Of a stretch of 64,000 nucleotides of DNA, positions 8,958 through 18,422 are shown piece after piece. Source of the stretch: an uncultured Lachnospiraceae bacterium (GTDB taxonomy: Bacteria > Bacillota > Clostridia > Lachnospirales > Lachnospiraceae); NCBI GenBank assembly GCA_934418125.1, contig CAKRWT010000001.1, forward strand, positions 62,001 through 126,000, given 5' to 3'. A model generated the notes under the pieces. That model saw only the letters and a program-made list of their open reading frames with translations. It was not told the origin of the DNA and did no database searches. The stretch's first letter is position 1. Every line of letters starts with the position of its first letter. The position numbers and the translations under genes are program-made.

Positions 8958-10757
8958 CTATTCTTTCCTTGTGTATACATAGTACGCATTCTCACTTGTT
9001 GTTAAATTATAATACTCATCTAGAATTTTAGTCTTAATATTACGATATGTCTCCTCATCGTCTTTTCCCAAAATAACAAGAGGCGGCCATCCTGTCGTAT
9101 TATATATAGCAGAAGGTTTTTCACCATCCCGGAGTAATCCTTCCTCCATCAACATCCCGCTTTCATACACAATATATTCTCCATCCAACGCAGCAGCATA
9201 GTCATTGGGATTAATTAGTAACATGGTCGTTCCCTTAGGGCATCCTGTCTTCTCTAAATCCTGTTTCAATTGCTCATATTTAATATCCTGTTCCCACGTC
9301 ATAATACCTTTAAAAATACCTGTTTGCATACGATAATCACAGTTCCAAATATCTGCACCTTGAAAATGATTTCGATACGCCATAATCATATTGCATATTA
9401 TAATCATCATAATAACAGCTCGTTTTAGTTCTTCCTTATTCTGGCATTGCTGTCTGATTAACATCAACATGAGTAGAAAGGTTCCAACCGCACCATAAAT
9501 CAGTCCCACATGCGCCTTACTTGCTACAATTGACGTAAATCCAATAGCAAGAAAAGATGCTATTGCGGTTAGTCCAAAAATGATAAATATTAACATTCCC
9601 CACTTACGTTCTTTCTTATTGAGATAAGCCAATAGGAATGGACTCCAACAGAAGCAATAGGCATACATGGTGGTTGGTCCCCAACATTTAATATTCAAAT
9701 GAAACAAAAATGCTACCAGTATAATCTGTGGAATAAGAAGAAGTCTCCATTTTCCATCCTTCTTAAGTCCAACTCCCCACTCAATCAACATAAGTACTGT
9801 ACAAACAACAGTTTTCTTTTGTTGAATCCACATATAATTTAAGAGTTCGAAAACCTTCTTTCCAATGTCCCATATCATACTTACAATTGCAGACTGCTGT
9901 ACACTCTCTTTTATTACACCGGATTGTGCCTGTGCATTTCCCTGACTTCCTGCTATAGCAATCTCTCCAACGGTTCTTCCCCTCAAATGACTCCCGGCAA
10001 ATCCACTCTTCATAAAGAATAGATTATGCCAGCCAACATAAGTAGCATAAATACAGAATATTGCTAAAACAGATGCTCCACCGCATAAATAGGGTACCCA
10101 GTATCTAATCTGCTGTTTAATAGAGAAATTATCCACCTTCCTATGCCATATAGTAAGTGCTATCCATAAAACAATAATCGTCAATATCATTCCTGGATAT
10201 GCATAAACCATGCAGGCATGACTGATTCCCGCCATTAGACGCCATTTATCAGCCCCTGCATTTCCTCGAACTTCCGATGCAAGCAGAGCTATACAACTCA
10301 ACATCGTAAAGAATATAGCCGCAGTATCATAACAGACGGTATACATCCCCCCCGGAAAAAACGTAATAAATAGGAATCCAAAAAGAATGCATTCCACTTT
10401 CCCACAGTACTTCTCAAATGCCAGATAAAATACTAACATAAGCAGCATATTGTATCCTAAATACACAAAACGAATAAACAAAATAATCCCTTCTGTGCCA
10501 CCTGTTATATGATAGAACAAATAAATAAAGGGAAGATTAAAAATATCTCCCATCGAAAAAATATAACTATTTTCCACCAAATGTCTCTGCCCTAACACAG
10601 CCGTTGTATAACTGACATATACATTTAACACTTCATCATAATAAGAAATAGAACATTGTATTCTCCATATTAATGCAGCAAATATCCCTACACAAAAAAG
10701 TCCCATCAACACCTTATTTATATGATATTTGGTTTTACCTATCTGTATGGTTGGCAA
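8958..10757 (-). CDS. Large polytopic membrane protein, GT-C-like
   Basis: About 599 residues with ten to twelve hydrophobic segments and a soluble C-terminal domain of about 120 residues. The first outside loop has SISYYDEVLN, and an Asp-Glu pair in this place is the hallmark of GT-C folds (GT39/GT83-like). I infer a lipid-phosphosugar-dependent transferase or polymerase acting outside the membrane. The start is uncertain. The longest frame begins with TTG at 10757, overlapping the upstream acetyltransferase gene by 19 bases, with GGAGG ten bases before it. An ATG at 10706 with AAGGTG just upstream is an alternative that avoids the overlap but removes the positively charged N-terminus. No close named family is recognised. 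Confidence 0.65.
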   Translation of the reverse strand: MPTIQIGKTKYHINKVLMGLFCVGIFAALIWRIQCSISYYDEVLNVYVSYTTAVLGQRHLVENSYIFSMGDIFNLPFIYLFYHITGGTEGIILFIRFVYLGYNMLLMLVFYLAFEKYCGKVECILFGFLFITFFPGGMYTVCYDTAAIFFTMLSCIALLASEVRGNAGADKWRLMAGISHACMVYAYPGMILTIIVLWIALTIWHRKVDNFSIKQQIRYWVPYLCGGASVLAIFCIYATYVGWHNLFFMKSGFAGSHLRGRTVGEIAIAGSQGNAQAQSGVIKESVQQSAIVSMIWDIGKKVFELLNYMWIQQKKTVVCTVLMLIEWGVGLKKDGKWRLLLIPQIILVAFLFHLNIKCWGPTTMYAYCFCWSPFLLAYLNKKERKWGMLIFIIFGLTAIASFLAIGFTSIVASKAHVGLIYGAVGTFLLMLMLIRQQCQNKEELKRAVIMMIIICNMIMAYRNHFQGADIWNCDYRMQTGIFKGIMTWEQDIKYEQLKQDLEKTGCPKGTTMLLINPNDYAAALDGEYIVYESGMLMEEGLLRDGEKPSAIYNTTGWPPLVILGKDDEETYRNIKTKILDEYYNLTTSENAYYVYTRKE

Positions 10758-11320
10758 TCCTCTACTTCCTCCATCATTTTCTTTTCTAATTCCAATAAAT
10801 CCCGTTTTCTATTTTTTATCTTGTGTGCTGGAATTCCTACATTAATGCTCCATTCTTCAGAATCACTGGTAATAAGTGAAAAGCTTCCAAAAGAACTCCC
10901 TTCCTTTAACGTAATTCCTGGAAGTACAACGCTAGTGGCTCCTATAATAACATGCTTTTTGATATACACAGGTGCACTAGTAACATGTTTATAACATCCT
11001 GCAATCATAGGATTAGTCATCGTTTGCCCAGAATAATCATCACTAACAGAATACACACTAACCCTCGACGACAAGTTTGCAAAATCATTCACATAGATTC
11101 CAGCAGCACCACCATACAATGCTGTATAGGCGGCTATATGCACATAACTTCCAATTTCTATCTTCCCACTCAATATACAAAAATCATCCACTCTGACATG
11201 GTTCCCCAGAATCATATCCTCGGCTCCATAAATACTGGACTTTCTACTAATTTTAACATCTGTACCATATCTTTTAAATCCAATTTGGGCAAGTTCTTTT
11301 TCCGTGTAAAAGCTATTCAT
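10739..11320 (-). CDS. Left-handed beta-helix acyltransferase, possible sugar N-acetyltransferase (FdtC-like role)
   Basis: 193 residues from the ATG at 11320, which has GGAGG five bases upstream (a start at 11332 is less good). Hexapeptide repeats (I/V/L-G-x-x-x-x) run through most of the protein: IGSYVHIAAYTALYG, IKKHVIIGATSVVLPGI, LKEGSSFGSFS. This is the LbH fold of acetyl-CoA-dependent transferases. It lies directly downstream of the DegT-type aminotransferase, and in dTDP-Fuc3NAc/Qui3NAc pathways such a pair makes and then N-acetylates a 3-amino-3,6-dideoxyhexose. That role is inferred from context. An O-acetyltransferase acting on the glycan is the alternative. Confidence 0.8.
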   Translation of the reverse strand: MNSFYTEKELAQIGFKRYGTDVKISRKSSIYGAEDMILGNHVRVDDFCILSGKIEIGSYVHIAAYTALYGGAAGIYVNDFANLSSRVSVYSVSDDYSGQTMTNPMIAGCYKHVTSAPVYIKKHVIIGATSVVLPGITLKEGSSFGSFSLITSDSEEWSINVGIPAHKIKNRKRDLLELEKKMMEEVEDCQPYR

Positions 11321-11355
11321 AATAACCTCCATATCTTTGAAACCGTATCCGTTTC

Positions 11356-12486
11356 CTACTCAACCAGTCCTGCAACTACACTGCAAATACGTTCCACTGT
11401 CTCCAATGGTAAATCTGCATACATAGGTAAAGTTAATACATTTTCAGATATTTTCTTAGCAACTGGTGTATCCACCACATCAAACTTTCCCTTATAACAG
11501 TCAAATTCACTGGTAATTGGATAAAAATATTTTCTTGCAAAAATATTTTGTTCTTTCAATTTATTATACAACTCGTCCCGATTCACTTTACACACATCAC
11601 TATTAACTAAAATAGGAAAATATGCATAGTTCGAAATGACATCCTTCTGTATCGTATTAAGCTGTATTCCTTTAACTCCTGTCAAACATTGTCTATAGCA
11701 TTCCGTTACCAGTCGTCTTTTCTCTATTTCTGACTCAATATGTCTTAGATTACATAATCCCATAGCAGCCTGAAACTCATTCATCTTGGCATTTGCCCCA
11801 ACACTTTCCACCGTTACTTCATCACGTATTCCAAAATTTTTCAGATTATATAATCGTCTTCCAAGTTCCGTGTCTTTATAGCATACTGCTCCCCCTTCTA
11901 TGGTATTAAATACCTTGGTTGCATGGAAGCTAAAACAGGAAGCATCCCCAAAAGAACCTGCTCCTGCGCCTTTATAGGTGACACCAAATGCATGTGCTGC
12001 ATCATAAATTACCTTAAGATTATACTCCTTTGCTATCTTTCCAATTGTTTCTACATCACAAAGATTTCCATATACATGCACGGGAACAATAGCACAGGTT
12101 TTATCTGTAATCAACCGTTCTATCTTTGTTACATCTATCGTATAATCTACTGGATTGATATCACAGAATACCGGTGTTAGACCATTTCTTACAATAGCGT
12201 GTGTGGTGGATGCAAATGTAAATGGTGTGGTAATTACTTCTCCCTGCAGCTGCATTGCCTGCATTACCATTTCCAAAGCCATATGCCCATTTGTCAATAA
12301 TTCAATATTTTCTACACTAAGATACTCTATTAGTTCTTTCTGGAGTTTTTTATGCTTCTCTCCCATATTTGTCAGCCAATGACTATCCCATATATCTCGG
12401 ATTTCTTCTACATATTCTTGCAATTCAGGCATAGAAGATTGTGTTACTAATATTTTTTGCTGTCTTTTTTCTGAAGTCTTTTCCAT
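11356..12486 (-). CDS. PLP-dependent sugar aminotransferase, DegT/DnrJ/EryC1/StrS family (FdtB/QdtB-like)
   Basis: 376 residues. The ATG at 12486 is preferred because GGAG lies seven bases before it; a TTG at 12501 would extend it by five codons. Family motifs are DSHWLTNMG (about 34-42), YDAAHAFG (161-168, Asp162 binding the pyridine nitrogen) and SFHATKVFN with the Schiff-base Lys191. The WLTNMG start is typical of FdtB/QdtB-type 3-aminotransferases working on dTDP-3-keto-6-deoxyhexoses. The matching ketoisomerase is 8 kb upstream in the same transcript (20204-20617) and an acetyltransferase follows. The gene overlaps the preceding GT2 gene by 40 bases. Whether the product is Fuc3N or Qui3N is open. 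Confidence 0.88.
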   Translation of the reverse strand: MEKTSEKRQQKILVTQSSMPELQEYVEEIRDIWDSHWLTNMGEKHKKLQKELIEYLSVENIELLTNGHMALEMVMQAMQLQGEVITTPFTFASTTHAIVRNGLTPVFCDINPVDYTIDVTKIERLITDKTCAIVPVHVYGNLCDVETIGKIAKEYNLKVIYDAAHAFGVTYKGAGAGSFGDASCFSFHATKVFNTIEGGAVCYKDTELGRRLYNLKNFGIRDEVTVESVGANAKMNEFQAAMGLCNLRHIESEIEKRRLVTECYRQCLTGVKGIQLNTIQKDVISNYAYFPILVNSDVCKVNRDELYNKLKEQNIFARKYFYPITSEFDCYKGKFDVVDTPVAKKISENVLTLPMYADLPLETVERICSVVAGLVE

Positions 12487-13499
12487 TCTTTCTCCATCCA
12501 ATTTGAGGAAATTTCAATATACTTTTCCGTGTCATTACAATACTTACTACAAATACGATTCACATATATTTGATTAATTCTTCTTGCAAATCCTTTTCTA
12601 AACATTTTGCCATTAAGATTTGACACCCAGCGGTTTTCATCTAACTGCCCTTTATACAGATAATACAGCTTAATTTTACGGAAAGCAATATAATAGGCAA
12701 CCATCTTATGATACCTTTGTTGTGTCAGATTATCAAAATTATTTATCCATTCAATATCCTCTTCATATTCTCTTATTTGCCATTTAATAATATTTCGTCC
12801 CTGATTAGAAGTATATGACACACTTCCCTGATTATTTACCCGTTTTGTTGCCATATTTTCCGGCAAATACACCAAATCACCCCTAAGCAAATAATAAATT
12901 AAAAGTGACAAATCTACAGCCCAATAGTTCCAAAACTTATCAGAATAATTCTCTTTCTGAAGTTCCTCCGCTCTTCCAAGAAAACCATTTAGCCGGAAAC
13001 TGACTTGGTATGACAATACTTTATTAATTAACTCATCCGCCGAACAACTTTCATTATAATTAGCAGGTGCCATTCCAATGCGACAATTATTAATAACATC
13101 ATATAGTTCCACGTCACACACACAAATTGAGCAACTGGGATTCTTCTCCAATATGTCATATTGTCTTTGGAGCTTATAAGGGTCTGTCCAATAATCATCC
13201 CCCTCACAAAATGCAATATATTTAGTTGGCTGCATTTTACCAATTTCTATAAGAGAACCGCAATACTCCCCTTGCTGATAGGTGTTGCTTTCTGGCTGTA
13301 TTGCAACCATTTGGTTCCCATATTGTCGCTTATACTCCTGAATAATCTCCCATGAATCATCTGTTGATATATCATCAAAAACTACTACTTCAAAAGGAAA
13401 ATTACATTTTTGCATAAAAATACCATCAAGGCATTGCCTTAAATAATTTCCATGATTATAGCTAATGACCAGCACTCGAACCTGAGCCTTATTCTCCAT
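12447..13499 (-). CDS. Glycosyltransferase family 2
   Basis: 350 residues. VRVLVISYNHGNYLRQCLDG opens the GT-A domain, with FDDISTDDSW near 43-52 and CEGDDYWTDP near 100 as the DxD-region motif (GDDYW is typical of this subgroup). FLGRAEEL and YWAVDLSLL in the middle fit the acceptor-side helices. The last 60 residues are basic and not conserved in an obvious way. The protein is soluble and likely peripheral. It overlaps the ABC transporter gene by 11 bases at its 5' end and the aminotransferase by 40 bases at its 3' end. The gene at 20646-21587 looks like a relative (same ISYNH..YI..CLD..L.QK pattern). Specificity is unknown. Confidence 0.86.
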   Translation of the reverse strand: MENKAQVRVLVISYNHGNYLRQCLDGIFMQKCNFPFEVVVFDDISTDDSWEIIQEYKRQYGNQMVAIQPESNTYQQGEYCGSLIEIGKMQPTKYIAFCEGDDYWTDPYKLQRQYDILEKNPSCSICVCDVELYDVINNCRIGMAPANYNESCSADELINKVLSYQVSFRLNGFLGRAEELQKENYSDKFWNYWAVDLSLLIYYLLRGDLVYLPENMATKRVNNQGSVSYTSNQGRNIIKWQIREYEEDIEWINNFDNLTQQRYHKMVAYYIAFRKIKLYYLYKGQLDENRWVSNLNGKMFRKGFARRINQIYVNRICSKYCNDTEKYIEISSNWMEKEWKRLQKKDSKKY

Positions 13500-15294
13500 T
13501 AATTAATACTTCCTCTCGTCTTCTTTCCACAATTTTTTGGTCAGCCACCTCATAAAATTTGTTACAATGACTGATTGTATTTAATCTATGTGCAATAATA
13601 ATCAGTGTTTTCTCTCCTCGAAGTCTATTGATAGCTTCCATAACAGCAGCTTCTGTTTCTCCATCCAACGCAGCTGTTGCTTCATCAAACACTAATATTT
13701 CAGGGTCATGATACAACGCTCTGGCTATGGCAATACGCTGTCGTTGCCCACCAGAGAATTTTACACCACGTTCTCCAATAACAGTATCTAAACCATTCGG
13801 TAAATTGGCAACAAATTCCTTAAGCTGCGCTTTCTCAAGAGCGGTCCAAACCTTACTATCATCAATTAACTGCTCATCTATCCCAAATGCAATATTACTG
13901 CGAATAGTATCATCTATCAAATATACTACCTGTGGTACATACCCTATAATCTTGCTCCATGCATGTGGAATACTGAAAATATCTATTCCATCCATACAAA
14001 CCTTTCCTTGCTGCGGTTTAAATAAACCCAAAAGGATATCCGCAAGTGTCGTCTTTCCGGCACCAGACTTTCCAACCAGTGCAACACATTCTCCACGTTT
14101 AATGGTAATCCCAGTATTCTGAAGAATATTTTTCTCTGTATTAGTGTATCTCCATGTAATATCTTCTGCCGTAACTTCCTTCTGGAATTCAAGTACATGG
14201 TCTGCCTGGTCATATCCCGATTGTAATGCCATTACTTCTGCTTCCTGTTTTCTTGCCTCTGCAATATTGTTACAAATTCCTCCTAATGCAGGTCTCAGAT
14301 ACATAAGCTGTGTCATTCTGGTTGTCAGAGTTGTCAGGGATGGCATAATACGCAGTGCACCCACCGCAAATGCAGATAAACTAGGTATAAGAGCCGCTGA
14401 CATACTGCCTGTTCCCACCTGTATACATACAATTCCAAGTATTCCGCATACAAATGCAGCCTCTACAATTCTTTCCGGTGCTACAGAAAGTGTATTATAA
14501 GTGGTATCCGCTACCTTCTTTTGAGAAGTTACCCCAGTATAACTTTTCAGGAAATAATCTTCCCTTTTCATAATAGAGATTTCCTTCATCCCATTAATTG
14601 CCTGATAAGCATATTTATAAGCCTCTGTGGCAAATTTAATCTTTAATCTGCCAAGTTCTCTGATTTTTCTCTTAATAACCAGCACAATAATCGCAAAAAT
14701 AAGCACTGCCAGCACCAGAATGCCCATTGCCATTCCAGGATTCTGTACTACCAGAAATGCCCCAATTCCAATCATCATAAACACTATGGAAAATATTTTA
14801 AACAGTGCCGTCATCATATCATTGATGCTATTGATATCATCGTTCAGTCCCCGAATCATCTCTGCACTGTTAGTCCCCAGAAAATAAACGTATGGACGTT
14901 TCATATAACTATGTAACATTAGCTTAGATAGCTCGTATGCAAAACCAGCCTTAAACCGGTTCTCCATATAAACAATAAACATCATGAACAGATTCTTAAC
15001 TACATATACCAGACTGATTCCTATTCCTAGCATTACAATCAGTTGCGTATCTCCTTCAATATGAAATACATCTGCCATCCATTGCACATATTGATTCTCC
15101 CATAACTGTTGTGGATTAATCACTGCATAGATAAATGGCAATACTGCTGCTACCCCCAGGGTTTCCAGGGCAGCTCCAAATACTACCAGAATAAATACAC
15201 CAATAGCCTGCTTGCGTTGCTTTCCTGTCAGCAATCCAAGCAGGCTCTTAATCGTCTCTATAAAAGTTCCAAAATCTCTAAAAATACCACTCAT
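13489..15294 (-). CDS. ABC transporter, fused permease-ATPase (PglK/MsbA-like glycolipid flippase), no. 2 from left
   Basis: 601 residues from the ATG at 15294, whose ATGA overlaps the stop of the GT8 gene and which has AAGGAAAT upstream. The 18-codon longer frame has no comparable signal. Six membrane helices precede an ATPase with GKSGAGKTT, GYVPQVVYLIDDTI, FSGGQRQRIAIARAL, ILVFDEATAALD and IAHRLNTI, all intact. It is closely related to no. 1 (4645), sharing motif wording and the EVLI-type C-terminus. The neighbouring fucosyl-, GT6-, GT8- and pyruvyl-transferases suggest it flips a fucosylated, possibly pyruvylated lipid-linked oligosaccharide. This is inference from position. Confidence 0.9.
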   Translation of the reverse strand: MSGIFRDFGTFIETIKSLLGLLTGKQRKQAIGVFILVVFGAALETLGVAAVLPFIYAVINPQQLWENQYVQWMADVFHIEGDTQLIVMLGIGISLVYVVKNLFMMFIVYMENRFKAGFAYELSKLMLHSYMKRPYVYFLGTNSAEMIRGLNDDINSINDMMTALFKIFSIVFMMIGIGAFLVVQNPGMAMGILVLAVLIFAIIVLVIKRKIRELGRLKIKFATEAYKYAYQAINGMKEISIMKREDYFLKSYTGVTSQKKVADTTYNTLSVAPERIVEAAFVCGILGIVCIQVGTGSMSAALIPSLSAFAVGALRIMPSLTTLTTRMTQLMYLRPALGGICNNIAEARKQEAEVMALQSGYDQADHVLEFQKEVTAEDITWRYTNTEKNILQNTGITIKRGECVALVGKSGAGKTTLADILLGLFKPQQGKVCMDGIDIFSIPHAWSKIIGYVPQVVYLIDDTIRSNIAFGIDEQLIDDSKVWTALEKAQLKEFVANLPNGLDTVIGERGVKFSGGQRQRIAIARALYHDPEILVFDEATAALDGETEAAVMEAINRLRGEKTLIIIAHRLNTISHCNKFYEVADQKIVERRREEVLINGE

Positions 15295-16310
15295 ATTCGT
15301 GATTTCCTTTTTGGCTTTTTGCCTTCTTTTATCCATGTTATTACACACTTCATAATAAATTTAACCCCAATTTTCCCTTGTCTAATACTATTTAGTGCCT
15401 GTTTTTCAAATTGCGTCCCCTGACTCAACTGTTCCTCAATGAATCCTGTTAATAATTCATCAAAAAAAGAACTGTCTGCCGCTGCTCTCCAGAATTCCTG
15501 TTCAAAATTAACCCCTTTAATAATCCATGGTTTTCTGGATGCATAGTGTATAATGTATGGCTGTTTCTTCTGCGTTTCATACATTTGCAATATTTTCTCT
15601 GGTATCGCCTTTTTTGCCCGTTCCCCCGGACACTCAATCATATTCCAGGAATAATCCAACCACTTAATCTTCCCATTCCCAATATAATTTAGTACATCCT
15701 GATCATGTTTTGCCCAACCTCTGGATGCTGCCAATTCTACCAGCTCTCCCTCGTGGAACGTATTCCGAAATGCTTCTAAATTTAGAAGCATCATGCCTGA
15801 ATTAAAATATTCAACCGGATTATCTAATTCCAGCTCTTTGACCCGATATTGGTACAACATTGACTTCGTATCATAACATTCCCAGTTTCCCCAGATATCC
15901 TGCACCGCTGCTAACAGAAAATTTTCTAAATTCATTTCATATATGTTCTGCCAACCTGCTCTTACTACCATATCGCAATCCAAATATAAAGCCTTGTGAT
16001 ATTCTGTTAAAATCCATGGTGCCAACAGACGGAAATAGGCTTCCTTTGTTAAATAAGTCTGATTTCCTGTCCCGTTTGTAAAGAAACTATAATTTTTTAT
16101 CCTTTCATGCACATTTACAAATCTAATAGTTACAAATGTTTCTTTTACCTGTCCTACTATCTGATTTCTATGCTGTTCTGATATATCTTCATATAAGATT
16201 ACAACTTCCAATCCCTCTTCCATACCGTCAGTTCCTATAACAGATGCAAGCAGCACGGAAAGATAGGGAATGTACCTGTCATTCGCAGATACTATCAAGC
16301 AATTTTTCAT
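15291..16310 (-). CDS. Glycosyltransferase family 8 (LgtC-like)
   Basis: 339 residues. The start (MKNCLIVSANDRYIPYLSVLL) and the metal-binding DxD in YLDCDMVV near residue 110 are GT8 signatures. EYFNSGMMLLNLEAFR near 167-182 and KHDQDVLNY near 197 are further conserved blocks, and PYIIHYASRKPW near 251-262 matches the C-terminal HY/H motif. GT8 enzymes are retaining transferases, usually using UDP-Gal or UDP-Glc. The C-terminus is basic, suggesting peripheral membrane attachment. It has ATGA overlaps with both neighbours (pyruvyl transferase upstream, ABC transporter downstream), so it is tightly coupled to them. Galactose or glucose as donor sugar is a family-based guess. Confidence 0.88.
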   Translation of the reverse strand: MKNCLIVSANDRYIPYLSVLLASVIGTDGMEEGLEVVILYEDISEQHRNQIVGQVKETFVTIRFVNVHERIKNYSFFTNGTGNQTYLTKEAYFRLLAPWILTEYHKALYLDCDMVVRAGWQNIYEMNLENFLLAAVQDIWGNWECYDTKSMLYQYRVKELELDNPVEYFNSGMMLLNLEAFRNTFHEGELVELAASRGWAKHDQDVLNYIGNGKIKWLDYSWNMIECPGERAKKAIPEKILQMYETQKKQPYIIHYASRKPWIIKGVNFEQEFWRAAADSSFFDELLTGFIEEQLSQGTQFEKQALNSIRQGKIGVKFIMKCVITWIKEGKKPKRKSRI

Positions 16311-17581
16311 TTTCCAAGAATCTCCCTGATGCCATCAAGAATTTTATCATAATTTGTATAGAACTTTTCATGGGCATCCCATTTCTTTTTAATATGATTA
16401 ATCTTACTCATTCCTATTACCTGCGGATTATCCCACTGGTATTGTTTTTGTTTCATATCAAAAAGGCTTCTATCATTCAAGTCATGTGAAATACCATGTT
16501 CTGTCATGAACTTTTCAAAAGCCGTAAACTTATCTTCAAAATGTGCGTTAAACTTACTATAATCAGCTTCTAAATAAATTTCATATAAACTCTTATTCTT
16601 ATTATAAGCACCTGTATTTGGTAATTCAAAGAATTCTGCAAGTTCTCTTGTCCTGGCATCTCTATATAAAACCATTGCAGGTATCTCCGCCAAAGTAGCT
16701 GCAATATTTCCATGAATCCTGGAGCCACAGGAAAAACTGATATTTTGCCTTTTAAAATACTCTAACCATACCGGAATATCATAAAAGAGCTTAATTCTAT
16801 CTTCTGCCAGTAACTTAACTCCTGTCAATGTTTTTTTTCGAACCAGTTCCAGAACTGTATCATCCTTACTTTTACTATAAAAATATAATACTTCTGCAAA
16901 TTCATCCTGATCTATATACACGCTTTGTGAATACGTATCAAACACCGGTAACAGTCCTATTTTTTTCAAATACTTCAAATTCCCATTAATTGCCGGAGTA
17001 AACTCCTCCTCCGAAACTTTCTCATTAGAAATGCGAAGCTTGCTTCCTCTTTGGTAAAATGATGGGCATCCAGTTACAACCGCTGTATTTTTCATCACTT
17101 TATCTAAAAGTTCCTTGGTAGCATATCCGCGCAATGCCAGCTCTCCACCAGTTGTATAAATGGCTTTCAAAAATCTTTTAGCCGGTTCCTTTATCTGCTC
17201 TGCCAGATTGGAAATATCATCATAACTTGCACATTGTAATCCACAGCCTAATATATATACTGGTATATGAAATTTATCAATCATCCTGGCAAATTCATCC
17301 AATTGTTTTGTAATAACCGGATTTGCATTAAATATATTTGCCGTTGTAAAGATTGCTAAATCATATTTTTCATTAATCTCATCAATGTTTTCATTCCCTG
17401 TATAATAATCATATTCTATATCTTCTTTTGTCAGATATTGCTCAACCGCAGTATTATACAGTTTGTTACCACTATTTCCACCATTTTGTACAACCCAGTC
17501 ATGTTCAAATGTAGTATAATCCACTGGTCGAAGTACTTGCCTGTCCAATTCTTTATTATCATAGAGCAATAATATTCTCAT
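16307..17581 (-). CDS. Polysaccharide pyruvyl transferase family protein
   Basis: 424 residues of the PF04230 family. Seen are the NGGNSGNKLYNTAV block near 32-45 (the G-N-x-G element), ILGCGLQ near 130, TGCPSFY near 187 and the hallmark CGSRIHGNIAATLAEIPAMVLYRD near 298-321. Enzymes of this family transfer pyruvate from PEP to a sugar as a ketal, adding negative charge (CsaB, EpsO-type). It is a little longer than many family members because of an insert around 205-270. It overlaps the GT8 gene by ATGA and has GAGGATA before its start. A second family member lies at 55846-57045. Which sugar is pyruvylated cannot be seen. Confidence 0.87.
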   Translation of the reverse strand: MRILLLYDNKELDRQVLRPVDYTTFEHDWVVQNGGNSGNKLYNTAVEQYLTKEDIEYDYYTGNENIDEINEKYDLAIFTTANIFNANPVITKQLDEFARMIDKFHIPVYILGCGLQCASYDDISNLAEQIKEPAKRFLKAIYTTGGELALRGYATKELLDKVMKNTAVVTGCPSFYQRGSKLRISNEKVSEEEFTPAINGNLKYLKKIGLLPVFDTYSQSVYIDQDEFAEVLYFYSKSKDDTVLELVRKKTLTGVKLLAEDRIKLFYDIPVWLEYFKRQNISFSCGSRIHGNIAATLAEIPAMVLYRDARTRELAEFFELPNTGAYNKNKSLYEIYLEADYSKFNAHFEDKFTAFEKFMTEHGISHDLNDRSLFDMKQKQYQWDNPQVIGMSKINHIKKKWDAHEKFYTNYDKILDGIREILGK

Positions 17582-17589
17582 TTATATCC

Positions 17590-18408
17590 TCATCCCTGCG
17601 AATGTCTTTTGGTCTTACGAAATCTTTTCTGAATTCTCTTACGAATAGATTTATTTTCCAGTTCATCCAACTTCGCCTGATCTAATTCGATTACTGTTTT
17701 TTTATCAATTGTCTTGATATAAGCCTCAAATGGGAGATTGTAATTTTCTGGATAGGCATAGGCTGGTGACAATAATCTATAGTTTTTATGCTTCCAAATA
17801 TAGTGATTCAAATGAGATTCATCATGCCATCTTGCAATGACACCTCTTTGATAATCCTCATCTATTTCCTTTTCAAGTTGCTCACACATGGCTAAATAAC
17901 TCTTTGTTTTTCCTCCATTGACAGCTCCATAAACATACGTTTTTCCTTTTCCATAGGGAATATACGCAGAAGACTTTCTTCTTCTTTCGTATGGCAATTT
18001 CATAATATTGGTATTGTAAAATCCCGGATGCTGTACTACTAACAAATCTTCCTTTTCTGGTAAAAACTCCTGTTCTGTAATAGTTTTCGCACAAATAGTA
18101 TTAGCATTAAAAAAGAATGTGTAGTCAAACTGTTCTAAATTCTCTTTTAATGTATTAAACATACGAAACCGAAACAAAGTGTTCCCTGGCCATCCTAAAT
18201 TTGACTGATATATTTTATGAATGCGTGGATTTTCCTGTTGCTGATATAAATTCTCTGCATCTGTAAATACAAAATACTCTACTTGAGAGTTTTTCAGAAA
18301 ATTTTCTTCAAAACTCTCATAAAATTTTTTCCAAAAAGCCACATACTTCCCGGTACATATATATAACACGGCAATCGTATACGTTTTCTCTTTTCCCTGT
18401 ATTTTCAA
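17590..18408 (-). CDS. Glycosyltransferase family 6 (ABO/alpha-1,3-Gal(NAc) transferase-like)
   Basis: 272 residues, soluble, lacking the membrane stem of animal homologues as bacterial GT6 enzymes do. Motifs in order: FWKKFYESFE (25-34), VEYFVFTD (43-50), FRFRMFNTL (79-87), FFNAN (99-103), HPGFY (127-131), YVYGAVNGGK (158-167) and WHDESHLN (194-201). FFNAN stands where mammalian enzymes have DxD, and this NxN form is the one described for metal-independent bacterial GT6. Family members add alpha-1,3-Gal or GalNAc to Fuc-alpha-1,2-Gal acceptors, and the adjacent upstream gene is a GT11 fucosyltransferase. The residue equal to human position 268 seems to be Ala162, as in the B enzyme. The gene starts with TTG (18408), with AGGTGG seven bases upstream; no ATG is available. 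Confidence 0.9.
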   Translation of the reverse strand: MKIQGKEKTYTIAVLYICTGKYVAFWKKFYESFEENFLKNSQVEYFVFTDAENLYQQQENPRIHKIYQSNLGWPGNTLFRFRMFNTLKENLEQFDYTFFFNANTICAKTITEQEFLPEKEDLLVVQHPGFYNTNIMKLPYERRRKSSAYIPYGKGKTYVYGAVNGGKTKSYLAMCEQLEKEIDEDYQRGVIARWHDESHLNHYIWKHKNYRLLSPAYAYPENYNLPFEAYIKTIDKKTVIELDQAKLDELENKSIRKRIQKRFRKTKRHSQG

Positions 18409-18422
18409 GACTTACCCACCTG

